NCBI GenBank assembly: GCA_017475045.1
Contig: JAFVGH010000045.1
Coordinates: 1-64,000, forward strand
Source of the DNA: Fibrobacter sp.
GTDB taxonomy: Bacteria > Fibrobacterota > Fibrobacteria > Fibrobacterales > Fibrobacteraceae
Length of the DNA: 64,000 bases
Reading direction: 5' to 3'
Both the position numbers and the translations under genes were made by a program. Each line of letters starts with the position of its first letter. Position 1 is the first letter of the stretch. The notes beneath the pieces are model-generated. The model ran no database searches, was not told where the DNA came from, and saw only the letters and a list, made by a program, of their open reading frames with translations. Shown one piece after another: positions 24,344-33,161 of this stretch.

Positions 24344-25213
24344 TTAGGATTTTGCTTCTGCGGTCTTTGCGGCTTTCTTCTGCTTTACAATCAGCACGAT
24401 CAGCCAAATAAGTCCGGTGAGAATCATGAGGCTGCAAAGTGTTTGGCCGCGGCTCATGCCGAACAGGTCCACACGGCCCAGGTGCGCGTCGGGCATGCGG
24501 AAGAACTCGATGAAGAACCGTGCGATACCGTAGCCCATCAGGTACAGGCAAGGCATCTTGTCGTAGAGAATGGGAATGCGACGCAGGTTGTACAGCGCTA
24601 CGAACAAAAGAACACCCTCGAAAAGCATCTCGTAGAGCTGGCTCGGGTGGTGTAGCACAGGCGGGGTCGCCATGCTGTCTTTTGCCAGCGGAAACCACAT
24701 GCCGATGGGGCTGGTGGTCACTTCGCCAAAGAGTTCCCCGTTGATGAAGTTGCCGTAACGGCCCCAGGTGTAGGCTAGCGGTGCCAGCAAAAAGCACAGG
24801 TTCAGGGTTTTCCACAGGTCCATCTTGTTGCGCCTGATGCCGATGATGGTGAACACGGTGCCAAGGATTAGCCCGCCGTGGTAACTCATGCCCGAGATGC
24901 CTACAAAGTGCCCGTTGCTCATGGGTAGCAGGATTTCGGTGGGGTTAGAGAGGTAGTAGGATGCCTTGTAGAAGAACACGTAGCCCAGACGCGCACCGAT
25001 GATGATGCCCGCGATAATCCAGGTGAACAGGCTGTCGAACTGTTCCTTGGTGTAGCCCAGGTTCTCTTTCTTGTTGATGTGCAAAAGGGTGAGGTAGCCC
25101 GTGGCGAAGGCGAAGATGTACATGATTCCGTACCAGCGCACGGGGAAACTCCCCAGCGTAAATGCGGTTCCGTCGAAGTATGTGGGAATCAGGTTCCACC
25201 AGGACAAATCCAT
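24344..25213 (-). CDS. lgt: Prolipoprotein diacylglyceryl transferase
   Basis: 289 residues with seven membrane helices. Lgt transfers diacylglycerol from phosphatidylglycerol to the lipobox cysteine, the first step for the many lipoproteins in this window. The family signature reads G-R-Y-G-N-F-I-N-G-E-L-F-G near residues 150-162; Y-H-G-G (catalytic region) is near 112 and the R-x-x-I-E-F/F-F-R segment near 237-242. It follows the penicillin-binding protein gene by one base on the minus strand, forming an orn-PBP-lgt operon. The C-terminus is a lysine/alanine-rich cytosolic tail. Confidence 0.97.
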   Translation of the reverse strand: MDLSWWNLIPTYFDGTAFTLGSFPVRWYGIMYIFAFATGYLTLLHINKKENLGYTKEQFDSLFTWIIAGIIIGARLGYVFFYKASYYLSNPTEILLPMSNGHFVGISGMSYHGGLILGTVFTIIGIRRNKMDLWKTLNLCFLLAPLAYTWGRYGNFINGELFGEVTTSPIGMWFPLAKDSMATPPVLHHPSQLYEMLFEGVLLFVALYNLRRIPILYDKMPCLYLMGYGIARFFIEFFRMPDAHLGRVDLFGMSRGQTLCSLMILTGLIWLIVLIVKQKKAAKTAEAKS

Positions 25214-25214
25214 G

Positions 25215-26609
25215 CTAGTTTCCTTTCTTGGTGTTCAAATTCTGGTGCGCCCAGTAGTTCATGATCATGGCGGCCACCTGGGTGGCGGGCTGGCTGCGTA
25301 CCTTCTGCAAGTCGTGAATCTGCAAGATGACCACGACAATCGCCTTCTTGGGGTCTTCCTTGGATTGGGCGAATCCCTTGAACCATTCGTAGCGACCGTA
25401 GGGGTCGTGCCCGTCTAGGGAGCCGGTCTTTCCGCCGATGTCCAGGGCGTTGTAGTTCTTGCGGGCCATGTTGCGGGTAGAAATCTGCTTTCGGGCGGTA
25501 CCGTTGGTAATGGAACGGATCATGGCCTGACGGAGTCCGAAGTAGGTGTTCTCGCTGAAGGAGCCTGCCTCTAGGGCGATACGGCTCTTGGGAGCATAGG
25601 GCGAGAGGTTTGCGGTCCAGGGAATTTCCAGGGGTTTCTTTGCTAGAATGGCTCGGACCTGTGCCGCGGCTAACAGCGGAGTCAGGGTGGTGGATTCTGT
25701 AAAGCCGCAGCTCACCTCGGCAAGTCCGTAACCGCTGTCGGGAGGCGTGTAGCTGGAGCGTCCGGGGATTCCACCGGGGAAGTTGGTGTTGTAGCCCAGT
25801 TTCTTGGCGGCCTCTTTCAGCCGGCCGGCCCCTACGTTCAGGCCTATGAGGGCGAGGGGCGGGTTTGCGGACATGGCGTAGGCGTCTTGCAGTTCGATGG
25901 TTGGGCCCGTGTAGTTTTCCTTGACCCGTAACTGGTTCTTGTACAGCGTGTGGTAAGAGCCGATCATGGGGATGGGGGTGTTCAGGGAGTAGCGCTTGCT
26001 GTCCATGGCGGCGGCGATGGTGATGGTCTTTGCCAGGGAGGCTGCGGGGAAGGTGTTCTTTACGAAAAAGTCCGGCGTGCTCTGGACCTTTTCGTCTTTG
26101 CGTTCGCCCCAGGCGATAATCTCGTTGGTCTGCACGTCCACCACCAAGATGACGCCGTACATGGGCTTGAAACGGCGGAGCATGTTGTCGATCTTTTCGG
26201 CCAGGAACACGTTCTTCTGCGCCTTGATGTGGGTGGAGTCGATGACCTCGATTTCGGGCGGGACTTCTGGCGTGACCGCTGCGGTGACGGTGGCCTGGGT
26301 GTTGGCCATGTCTTCGGCCTTTTGCTCAGTGGTATTAATTGGCGTGCCTTCGGCCATGGCGGTTTCAAGGTCCATGGCTCCCGAGTCGGTGGCGGCACTG
26401 TCGTTGACGGGGTTACTGGCGGTGTTGCTTGCTGAATCAACGGCGACGATAGGGGTCTCCGGTGCTTCGGGAAGCTGTGCGACTTCTTGCTTTTTGCCTC
26501 CTCCAAAAATGCAGGAGCCTATCATGAAGCATAGGGTAGCGAATATTCCCAGGGCGATGATGCGGTTACGAAGCCGTTGGGCGTAGGGCAGGGGTTCCTT
26601 GGGCAGCAT
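25215..26609 (-). CDS. Penicillin-binding transpeptidase-like protein (membrane-anchored)
   Basis: 464 residues. A short cytosolic N-terminus is followed by one transmembrane helix (about 17-35), which includes the only early cysteine. A T/A/P/E-rich linker follows (about 40-125). The transpeptidase domain has the three active-site motifs in order: S-L-A-K (near 191), S-A-N (near 253) and K-T-G-S (near 391). These make it a penicilloyl-serine enzyme that cross-links or trims peptidoglycan. It lacks the N-terminal pedestal domain of class B PBPs such as FtsI, so its specificity is open. Twelve bases after orn and one base before lgt on the minus strand. Confidence 0.85.
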   Translation of the reverse strand: MLPKEPLPYAQRLRNRIIALGIFATLCFMIGSCIFGGGKKQEVAQLPEAPETPIVAVDSASNTASNPVNDSAATDSGAMDLETAMAEGTPINTTEQKAEDMANTQATVTAAVTPEVPPEIEVIDSTHIKAQKNVFLAEKIDNMLRRFKPMYGVILVVDVQTNEIIAWGERKDEKVQSTPDFFVKNTFPAASLAKTITIAAAMDSKRYSLNTPIPMIGSYHTLYKNQLRVKENYTGPTIELQDAYAMSANPPLALIGLNVGAGRLKEAAKKLGYNTNFPGGIPGRSSYTPPDSGYGLAEVSCGFTESTTLTPLLAAAQVRAILAKKPLEIPWTANLSPYAPKSRIALEAGSFSENTYFGLRQAMIRSITNGTARKQISTRNMARKNYNALDIGGKTGSLDGHDPYGRYEWFKGFAQSKEDPKKAIVVVILQIHDLQKVRSQPATQVAAMIMNYWAHQNLNTKKGN

Positions 26610-26621
26610 GGGCGTTCTAGA

Positions 26622-27176
26622 TTAAAGATGTTCCTTGAAGATGGTCTTGCGGTAGTAGGCCAGTTCGGCGATGCTTTCGCGGATGTCGTCCAGGGCCTGG
26701 TGCTTTTCCTGCTTCTTGAATTCGGGCAGGTCGGGGTACCAGCGGAAGGTGAGTTCCTTGATGGAGCTGACGTCCACGTTTCGGTAGTTGAGCCAGCCGG
26801 TGACTTTGGGCATGTACTTGTACATGAACCTGCGGTCCTGCGTGATGGAGTTTCCGCAGAGCACGTTCAGTTTTTCCTGGGTGAAGGGCTTGATAAAGTC
26901 CAGGGTCATCTGGTCGGCGTCGTCAATGGAAAAGCGGGATTTGCGGCAACGGTCGATAAGCCCGCTCTGCTTGTGGTGCTTGGAATTCCACTCGTCCATG
27001 CCGTTGAAGATGTTTTCGGTCTGGTAGATGGCAAGCACCGGGCCTTCGGCGAGTATGTTCAGGTTCGGGTCGGTCACGATGGTGGCCACTTCGAGGATTA
27101 CGTCTTTTTCGGGGAACAGCCCCGACATTTCCAGGTCCATCCACACCAGGTTCGGTGCGCTTTTAATTTTTGCCAT
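26622..27176 (-). CDS. orn: Oligoribonuclease (DEDD 3'-5' exonuclease)
   Basis: 184 residues from the ATG at 27176, matching the family N-terminus L-V-W-M-D-L-E-M-S-G (near 9-18). Orn degrades 2-5-nt RNAs, including pGpG from cyclic-di-GMP. The DEDDh residues are visible: D-L-E, N-S-I-T-Q-D-R-R-F near 106-114, and H-Q-A-L-D-D-I-R-E-S near 152-161. D-P-N-L-N-I-L-A-E-G-P is also conserved. An upstream in-frame start at 27203 would add nine residues unlike the family. First gene of orn-PBP-lgt on the minus strand. Confidence 0.96.
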   Translation of the reverse strand: MAKIKSAPNLVWMDLEMSGLFPEKDVILEVATIVTDPNLNILAEGPVLAIYQTENIFNGMDEWNSKHHKQSGLIDRCRKSRFSIDDADQMTLDFIKPFTQEKLNVLCGNSITQDRRFMYKYMPKVTGWLNYRNVDVSSIKELTFRWYPDLPEFKKQEKHQALDDIRESIAELAYYRKTIFKEHL

Positions 27177-27339
27177 AACGGTGCTAAATCTAGTTTTTTT
27201 CAAATAGTTGAGAGATGAGTCTGTGCCAATGTTATCTTTTCATCGCATTTTTCTGTCCGTTTTTCACCGGTGGTGTCTTTTTGTCGCTAACCTTCGCCAA
27301 ATGATAAATAAAACCATTTAATGTAAGTTTTTTATTTTC

Positions 27340-27345
27340 TATATT
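27340..27345 (+). promoter_or_regulatory. Probable -10 box of fabF
   Basis: TATATT 37 bases before the fabF ATG within an A/T-rich intergenic stretch (27177-27381). The -35 (TTTAAT-like) is weak. Nothing else is recognised in this 205-base gap. Confidence 0.4.
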
Positions 27346-27381
27346 AGCCCGCGTTAATTTGTTACACCAATAGGAGCAATT

Positions 27382-28611
27382 ATGGAAGAAGTCGTAATCA
27401 CTGGTATGGGCTGCGTTTCGGCCCTTGGCAACACCCCCGATATCCTTTGGGATAATCTTTTGCAGGGAAAGTCCGGCATTGCCACCATTGACCGCTTTGA
27501 CGTAAGCGCATGCCCCATCAAGATTGCCGCCGCCGTGAAGGAATTCGACGGTTCCGAATATTTTAGCAATCGCGACCAGTCCCGTTTTTCCAAGTGCATC
27601 CAGTATGCCGTCTATTCTGCCTACAAGGCCCTGGCCAACGCAGGAATTGACCCCAAGGCCGAAGACCCCAGTCGCTCCGGCGTGATTATCGGTGCCGGCG
27701 TGGGCGGCATGAACATGTATTCGGATAGCGCCGTGACGCTAGCCAACCGCGGCCCTGGCCGTGTGTCCCCCTTCTTTATCCCCATGGCCATCGTGAACAT
27801 GCCCGCCGGCGAAGTTTCTAACCGTACGGGTTGGATGGGCCCCTGCTTTGCAGTTGTTTCCGCCTGCGCTACCTCCAACCACTCCATCGCTGCCGCCTAC
27901 GACGCTATCCGTCTGGGTCGTGCCGACATCATGTTGGCTGGCGGTACCGACGAAACGGTGAACCCGCTGGCCTTGGCTGGCTTTACCAACATGCATGCCC
28001 TGAGCAAGCGCAACGACGACCCGTCCACAGCCTCTCGCCCCTTCGACAAGGACCGCGACGGCTTTGTGATGGGCGAAGGTTCCGGCATTCTGGTGCTTGA
28101 AAGCCTCTCTCACGCCAAGAAGCGCGGCGCCAACATTCTGGCCCGTATCGCAGGCGTTGGCATGAGCGCTGACGCTCACCACATGTCTGCCCCTCGTGAA
28201 GATGGTGAAGGTGTCCGCCTCGCTATTGAGATGGCTCTCCGCGATGCAGGGATTTCTCCCAATGACGTGGGTTACGTGAATACCCACGGTACATCGACCC
28301 CTCTTGGCGACGTGGCCGAATGCTCCGCCCTGGAAAAGGTGTTCGGCGCCCGCGACAGCCTGAAGGTGAACTCCTCCAAGTGCATGATCGGTCATGCCCT
28401 GGGTGCCGCCGGCGCTCTCGAGGCTATTATTACCGTGAAGTCCCTGCAGAACCAGATGGTTCACGCCACGAGGAACGTGTTCAATCAGGACGAACGCATC
28501 CATCTGGACGTGTGCGCCAACAAGAACACCAGTCACGACTTCAAGTACGCCCTGTCCGACGGCTTCGGCTTTGGCGGCCAGAACAGCGTGCTGCTCCTCG
28601 CTCGCGACTAA
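27382..28611 (+). CDS. fabF: 3-oxoacyl-ACP synthase II (beta-ketoacyl-ACP synthase)
   Basis: 409 residues, with AGGAG seven bases before the ATG. FabF condenses malonyl-ACP with growing acyl-ACP in fatty acid elongation. The thiolase-fold Cys-His-His triad is visible: S-A-C-A-T-S near 159-164, N-T-H-G-T-S-T-P near 301-308 and K-C-M-I-G-H-A-L-G-A-A-G-A near 333-345; the C-terminal G-F-G-F-G-G-Q-N is also conserved. Length is normal. It is monocistronic here, with its own terminator at 28630, and not in a fab cluster. Confidence 0.95.
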   Translation: MEEVVITGMGCVSALGNTPDILWDNLLQGKSGIATIDRFDVSACPIKIAAAVKEFDGSEYFSNRDQSRFSKCIQYAVYSAYKALANAGIDPKAEDPSRSGVIIGAGVGGMNMYSDSAVTLANRGPGRVSPFFIPMAIVNMPAGEVSNRTGWMGPCFAVVSACATSNHSIAAAYDAIRLGRADIMLAGGTDETVNPLALAGFTNMHALSKRNDDPSTASRPFDKDRDGFVMGEGSGILVLESLSHAKKRGANILARIAGVGMSADAHHMSAPREDGEGVRLAIEMALRDAGISPNDVGYVNTHGTSTPLGDVAECSALEKVFGARDSLKVNSSKCMIGHALGAAGALEAIITVKSLQNQMVHATRNVFNQDERIHLDVCANKNTSHDFKYALSDGFGFGGQNSVLLLARD

Positions 28612-28629
28612 TTCAGCATTACACATTAG

Positions 28630-28665
28630 AAAAAGGTCCCTGGAGTTCAATCTCCGGGCCTTTTT
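28630..28665 (+). terminator. Rho-independent terminator of fabF
   Basis: AAAAAGG-CCC-GGAG pairs with CTCC-GGG-CCTTTTT, with two single-T bulges, and ends in a T-run. The next gene's -10-like box follows at 28679. Confidence 0.8.
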
Positions 28666-28691
28666 GCTTTAATATTTTTATCTTTGGTCGC

Positions 28692-29627
28692 GTGAAACGC
28701 GTTTCCACATGGATAGCCTTTGTGTGTGTCTTTGTCCTCTTTGCAGGACAGTCTTTGGCTGCACCCTACGACCCGCCCACCTGGCGCGATTCCACTTGGG
28801 ATTACCGCAGTGAAGATCCTGAAGACTTGCAGGGTGAGGTTTCCTATGTCAAGGTGGGGGCTGTAGCCTCCCTGACGCTTATTGCCTACGGTGCGGCTTA
28901 TTGGTTAGTGTTTGATAAGGGCTGGTGGGACGAACAGGGCAACCATTTCCATTTCGAGAATGATTTTGACTACGCTCTGAATTTGGACAAGTTTGGTCAT
29001 TTTGCGGCTGGCGTGGCCTTGGGCGAGGGCTTTTACGAAGGCTATCGCTGGGCCGGAGCTTCGGAATTCCAGTCTTACTTGTTTGCTGGTCTTTCCGCCA
29101 TGTTTACCCATATTGCCATCGATGTGAAGGACGGCTATTCTCCCAAGTGGGGATTCAGCGTTTTTGATGTGCTGTCGGGAACTCTGGGTGGTTTTTTGCC
29201 TATGGCGGAACGATATGTGCCGCTATTCAAGTATGTGGACCTCAAGTGGAGCTACTGGATTAATACCAAGGCGTATTACAGACAAAGTCATACAGGCGTC
29301 TTTACCGACGATTACTGTAATCAGACATTCTGGGCCTCTTTTAAGCCTTACCGTCTGCTTCCCGCAGGGGCACGGAAGTTTTATCCCAGCTGGCTTGCCA
29401 TTGCGGCGGGCTTAAGTATCGACGAGGGTGTGTTTATCAAGGATTACGAGGGGACGCCCCATAGGGAAGTTTATATAGCTTTGGACTATGACTTGGAGGC
29501 GTTTCGGCCACAGAGCCGCTTGGCTCGCACCCTGATCAAGTGGCTGAACTATTTCAAGCTTCCGGCTCCGGCGGTACAAGTTTATCCAGAATACCACTGG
29601 TTCTTGCTATATCCGATTAAATTCTAG
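28692..29627 (+). CDS. Exported DUF2279-like envelope protein
   Basis: 311 residues starting at GTG 28692. The frame is open far upstream through fabF, but the signal peptide (about 1-23, ending S-L-A-A) marks this start, and TATCTT lies seven bases before it. The conserved core reads D-K-F-G-H-F-A-A-G near residues 98-106, then a loop ending D-V-K-D-G-Y-S-P-K-W-G-F-S-V-F-D near 145-160 and S-G-T-L-G-G. This matches the E/D-x-x-D-G-x-S-x-x-W-G-F-S pattern of DUF2279 (YfiM-like periplasmic proteins). The C-terminal half looks beta-rich. It stands before Wzi-like and CapD-like genes, suggesting an envelope-polysaccharide role. Molecular function unknown. Confidence 0.65.
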   Translation: MKRVSTWIAFVCVFVLFAGQSLAAPYDPPTWRDSTWDYRSEDPEDLQGEVSYVKVGAVASLTLIAYGAAYWLVFDKGWWDEQGNHFHFENDFDYALNLDKFGHFAAGVALGEGFYEGYRWAGASEFQSYLFAGLSAMFTHIAIDVKDGYSPKWGFSVFDVLSGTLGGFLPMAERYVPLFKYVDLKWSYWINTKAYYRQSHTGVFTDDYCNQTFWASFKPYRLLPAGARKFYPSWLAIAAGLSIDEGVFIKDYEGTPHREVYIALDYDLEAFRPQSRLARTLIKWLNYFKLPAPAVQVYPEYHWFLLYPIKF

Positions 29628-29651
29628 CCTCTTTTTCTTATATTTTTGTCA

Positions 29652-31160
29652 ATGCAAATGAGACTCCGGATATTGCTCTTCTGGGGCGTTCTTTTGGTTA
29701 TATTCGGAACTGCGGGGGCGGCCTCTGTGGTGGGTCCTGAGCGTACCCGGAATTTGCGCCAATTGGACCATGTGCCCATGCTTATGGAGTACCACCGGCA
29801 GACGGTGGGAGAGTCACGTCAGTTCTTTACCTATCCTAGGCGCAATTACGATTTTATCCGGGACTTCAACAAGACGGAATCCTCGGCCATGGTGTTCTTT
29901 GCCGACACGACGGGGGAATTCTTCGGTACGGATCACAGCTTTGGCTTGGCGGCTTCGCCGGTGTTTGGCGTAGACTACCAGGCGAACGAGTCTTTGGGGG
30001 ATACATTGTGGCCTTCTTTTGATGGGGGGCTTTACCTACGTGGTTACGCGGACTCCCTGGATTTTGATCTGGATGCCCGTATGTACGCCGGTGAACATTC
30101 CGCCCCAAAGCCCAAAAGTTTTGACGGCGAAGTCTTTGACGTGCAGACCAAGGAAGGCAATGCTGGTGCCGATTATGTGAGCTATTCCCGCTATAGGGCT
30201 CACATGGCCTTGAACTATGCCTGGGCGCGACTCCAGCTGGCCCGTGATGTGCTCCATTGGGGTCCGGGTTACTACAATAACCTCTCCATGAACCAGTATG
30301 CCTTGCCTTACAACATGCTTTCCCTGGACTTGACATTTGGTCCCCTCCGGATTTTCAGCGTCTATGCTGACTTGCGTGTGGATAGCTGGAGTTACAGCCG
30401 CAACAACCTGAATGACCGCAATCTGTATGCTCACCGTTATGAACTTGCTGTAGGCGACTTGACCCTTGGAATGAGCGAACTCCAGGTGCTCTATAATGAG
30501 AATAAGCCTTGGCTGTTCGCTCCTATTGTGCCCCTCTTTATTGAGAAGGGCAACTACACAGAGCGCGTGAACAACGGGGCTTTGGCTTTTGACATGAACT
30601 ATCGCCTGTTTAGTGCGGTGCGACTTTATGGGGAATTCTTTTTGGATGACATGGAGTCTCCCTATGCGGTGTACGAGAACAAGTACAGCAATAATCGCTG
30701 GGCAGGTATGTTGGGTATGCAGGCGGGACACGACTTCCATGTGGGTGGGAGTCTTCTCCAGGCGGGGACCATTGCCGAAATCGCCCGTGTAGAACCCTTT
30801 ACTTACTGCCATTACGATACCGCCCATGCCCAGATGGCCCACTTGGGCGAACCCCTTGGAAACCCCAATGGCCCGAACAGCCTTGCTGTGGACTGGACTG
30901 TTTACGGCCAGCTGGAAATGGGTAGCCTGGGTGGACTCTTCTTGAGTGTTCATCAGAAGTGGCTCTGGAAGGGGGACGATGCAGGGAGCCACATTGAAGA
31001 CCCCTACAAGACTATCCGCAAGAGATTTGTACATGACGCCCCCTTGGTTTATACGGTGACACCGGCGGTTGGTTATCGTGGTCGCCATTTGGCCTTTATG
31101 GGAGAGTTTGGTTTGGGTGACGAAAAATCAGTTAATGTCCGAACATCATTCATGTGGTAG
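29652..31160 (+). CDS. Wzi-like outer-membrane capsule assembly protein
   Basis: About 502 residues with a signal peptide (about 1-26, ending A-A-S). The body alternates aromatic and polar residues as in a large beta-barrel. The segment L-H-W-G-P-G-Y-Y-N-N-L-S near residue 203 resembles the W-G-P-G motif of Wzi-family proteins, which anchor capsule polysaccharide at the outer surface in enteric bacteria and have Bacteroidota homologues. A CapD-like dehydratase gene begins four bases downstream, which supports a polysaccharide role. TATATT ends seven bases before the ATG at 29652; a second ATG at 29658 is possible. Family call moderately sure. Confidence 0.65.
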   Translation: MQMRLRILLFWGVLLVIFGTAGAASVVGPERTRNLRQLDHVPMLMEYHRQTVGESRQFFTYPRRNYDFIRDFNKTESSAMVFFADTTGEFFGTDHSFGLAASPVFGVDYQANESLGDTLWPSFDGGLYLRGYADSLDFDLDARMYAGEHSAPKPKSFDGEVFDVQTKEGNAGADYVSYSRYRAHMALNYAWARLQLARDVLHWGPGYYNNLSMNQYALPYNMLSLDLTFGPLRIFSVYADLRVDSWSYSRNNLNDRNLYAHRYELAVGDLTLGMSELQVLYNENKPWLFAPIVPLFIEKGNYTERVNNGALAFDMNYRLFSAVRLYGEFFLDDMESPYAVYENKYSNNRWAGMLGMQAGHDFHVGGSLLQAGTIAEIARVEPFTYCHYDTAHAQMAHLGEPLGNPNGPNSLAVDWTVYGQLEMGSLGGLFLSVHQKWLWKGDDAGSHIEDPYKTIRKRFVHDAPLVYTVTPAVGYRGRHLAFMGEFGLGDEKSVNVRTSFMW

Positions 31161-31163
31161 GGT

Positions 31164-33140
31164 ATGACGAACATTAAAGAAAAATTAGAGAAGAACAGTC
31201 ATTTTAATGCATTGATGAACAGTTTCAGATTGCGTAAGCGGGTACTTGCGCTGTCGGATGCTCTCATTGTGGTGATTGCGGGGCTTGTGGCTAATTATCC
31301 GCTGCCGTTGTTTGCGGAACGGGTGGGCCGCCCGGATCAGTTCTTGATTTTTGTGACCTGCATTATCTGTTGCTTTGGAAGCTTGCTCTTTTTTGGGGCC
31401 TATAATAAACTGTGGCGTTATTTTAGTAAGCGTGATTACTTGAGCTGTGTCAAGGGTATTGTCGTTGGAATTGCTGTAGCCTATGGATTGGTGTACCTTT
31501 TCCAGGAAAAGCTTTTCTGGGAATTCGCCATACTCCATGCCATATTTGCCACGATAGGTATATCGGCTTTCCGTTACTTATTCCGCAGGACGTTCGTATC
31601 CCTAGTTGCCACGGGGCACCATGAGGCGGAACGCAAGCGTACCATGATTATTGGTGCTGGAAATGCCGCCCAACTGTTGTTGAACGAAATTCGTAACAAC
31701 CAGGCCGATGCAAGTCATGGGGAAAGTACCGGTTCTGCCAAGAATATCAACCCGGTCTGCTTGATTGATGACGATCGTTATAAGATTGGAAAGCCCGTTG
31801 GTGGAGTGCTGGTGGCTGGGACTACCTCTGATATTCCCAAGGTGGTTAAGGAACTGCGGATTGAGTTGATAATCTTTGCCATTCCCAGTTGCCCGCCTGC
31901 GGACCGTCAGGCAATTTTGGATGTTTGCGGAAAGACCGGGCTCCCTGTAAAGGTGCTGCCCTTTATTGGAAACCTGCTGGACACTTCTGCGGTAGGAACC
32001 GGCTCCACAAGCTTTGTGAGCCAGATTCGCGATATTAAAGTGGAGGATTTGCTGGGACGCGAACCCATCAAGTTCAATAATTCTGAAATCCGCGAATTTA
32101 TTGAAGACAAGGTCTGTATGGTCACGGGCGGTGGTGGAAGTATCGGTAGCGAGCTGGTGCGCCAGATTGCCAAATACAATCCAAAGCAAGTGATTATCGT
32201 GGATATTTACGAGAATAATGCCTACGAGATACAGCAAGAACTTGTGATGGAGTACGGCAATCGCTTGAACCTGGTGACGCTGATTGCAAGTGTCCGTGAC
32301 TACTTCCGCATGAACCAGATTTTCAAGAAATACGAACCCCAGGTGGTGTTCCATGCGGCGGCCCACAAGCATGTTCCCTTGATGGAAAATAATCCTATGG
32401 AGGCTATCAAGAATAACGTGGTGGGAACCTTCAACATGGCGACGCTTTCCCTGCTGCATAATGTGAAAAAGTTCGTGATGATCAGTACCGACAAGGCAGT
32501 GAACCCCACCAATGTGATGGGTGCATCTAAGCGTTGTTGCGAAATGATTGTCCAGTTCTTCTCGCAGCAGAAGGATTGCAAGACGGAATTTGTGACCACT
32601 CGCTTTGGCAATGTGCTAGGGAGCAATGGCTCTGTGATTCCCCTGTTCAAACGCCAGATTGAGCAGGGCAAGCCTGTGACGGTAACCCACCCTGACATTA
32701 TCCGCTACTTTATGACCATACCTGAGGCGGTGAACCTGGTACTTGAGGCGGCGAGCTTTGCTCACGGTGGCGAAATATTTGTTTTGGACATGGGCCAGCC
32801 TGTAAAGATTGTGACTTTGGCAGAAAACCTGATTCGTATGTACGGCAAGGTGCCTTATAAGGATGTAGAAATCAAGTTTACGGGTCTTCGCCCTGGTGAG
32901 AAGTTGCTGGAAGAGCTTCTGATGGGCGAAGAAGGCCTGCAGAAAACCAAGAATAAGCTTATCTATATTGGCAAGCAGATCGAAATTGACGCGGACCGTT
33001 TTATCAATGAGCTTTGGACATTGAAGAATGCTGCTCAGGAAAATGACGACAAAACGGCTATAAATGCTCTCCACGATATTGTGCCCACATTTACCACGCC
33101 TGAGGAATTCAACAAGACCGTCAAGATGCCGAAGATATAA
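31164..33140 (+). CDS. Membrane-bound nucleotide-sugar 4,6-dehydratase (CapD/PglF/WbpM family)
   Basis: 658 residues. Four N-terminal membrane helices (about 25-145) are followed by a CoA-binding-like Rossmann domain (I-I-G-A-G-N-A-A near 157) and the catalytic SDR domain: V-T-G-G-G-G-S-I-G-S-E near 320-330, H-A-A-A-H-K-H-V-P near 395, and M-I-S-T-D-K-A-V-N-P-T-N-V-M-G-A-S-K near 440-457, with Met replacing the usual tyrosine (S-M-K form). Such enzymes convert UDP-GlcNAc to the 4-keto-6-deoxy sugar for capsule, O-antigen or protein glycans. Starts four bases after the Wzi-like gene. Confidence 0.9.
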   Translation: MTNIKEKLEKNSHFNALMNSFRLRKRVLALSDALIVVIAGLVANYPLPLFAERVGRPDQFLIFVTCIICCFGSLLFFGAYNKLWRYFSKRDYLSCVKGIVVGIAVAYGLVYLFQEKLFWEFAILHAIFATIGISAFRYLFRRTFVSLVATGHHEAERKRTMIIGAGNAAQLLLNEIRNNQADASHGESTGSAKNINPVCLIDDDRYKIGKPVGGVLVAGTTSDIPKVVKELRIELIIFAIPSCPPADRQAILDVCGKTGLPVKVLPFIGNLLDTSAVGTGSTSFVSQIRDIKVEDLLGREPIKFNNSEIREFIEDKVCMVTGGGGSIGSELVRQIAKYNPKQVIIVDIYENNAYEIQQELVMEYGNRLNLVTLIASVRDYFRMNQIFKKYEPQVVFHAAAHKHVPLMENNPMEAIKNNVVGTFNMATLSLLHNVKKFVMISTDKAVNPTNVMGASKRCCEMIVQFFSQQKDCKTEFVTTRFGNVLGSNGSVIPLFKRQIEQGKPVTVTHPDIIRYFMTIPEAVNLVLEAASFAHGGEIFVLDMGQPVKIVTLAENLIRMYGKVPYKDVEIKFTGLRPGEKLLEELLMGEEGLQKTKNKLIYIGKQIEIDADRFINELWTLKNAAQENDDKTAINALHDIVPTFTTPEEFNKTVKMPKI

Positions 33141-33161
33141 GGCTTTCTCAAAGAGGTGGTT

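Noticed and set aside
28320..28691. Upstream extension of the DUF2279-like gene into fabF
   Set aside because: The extension is an out-of-frame reading of fabF; a signal peptide begins at the GTG at 28692.
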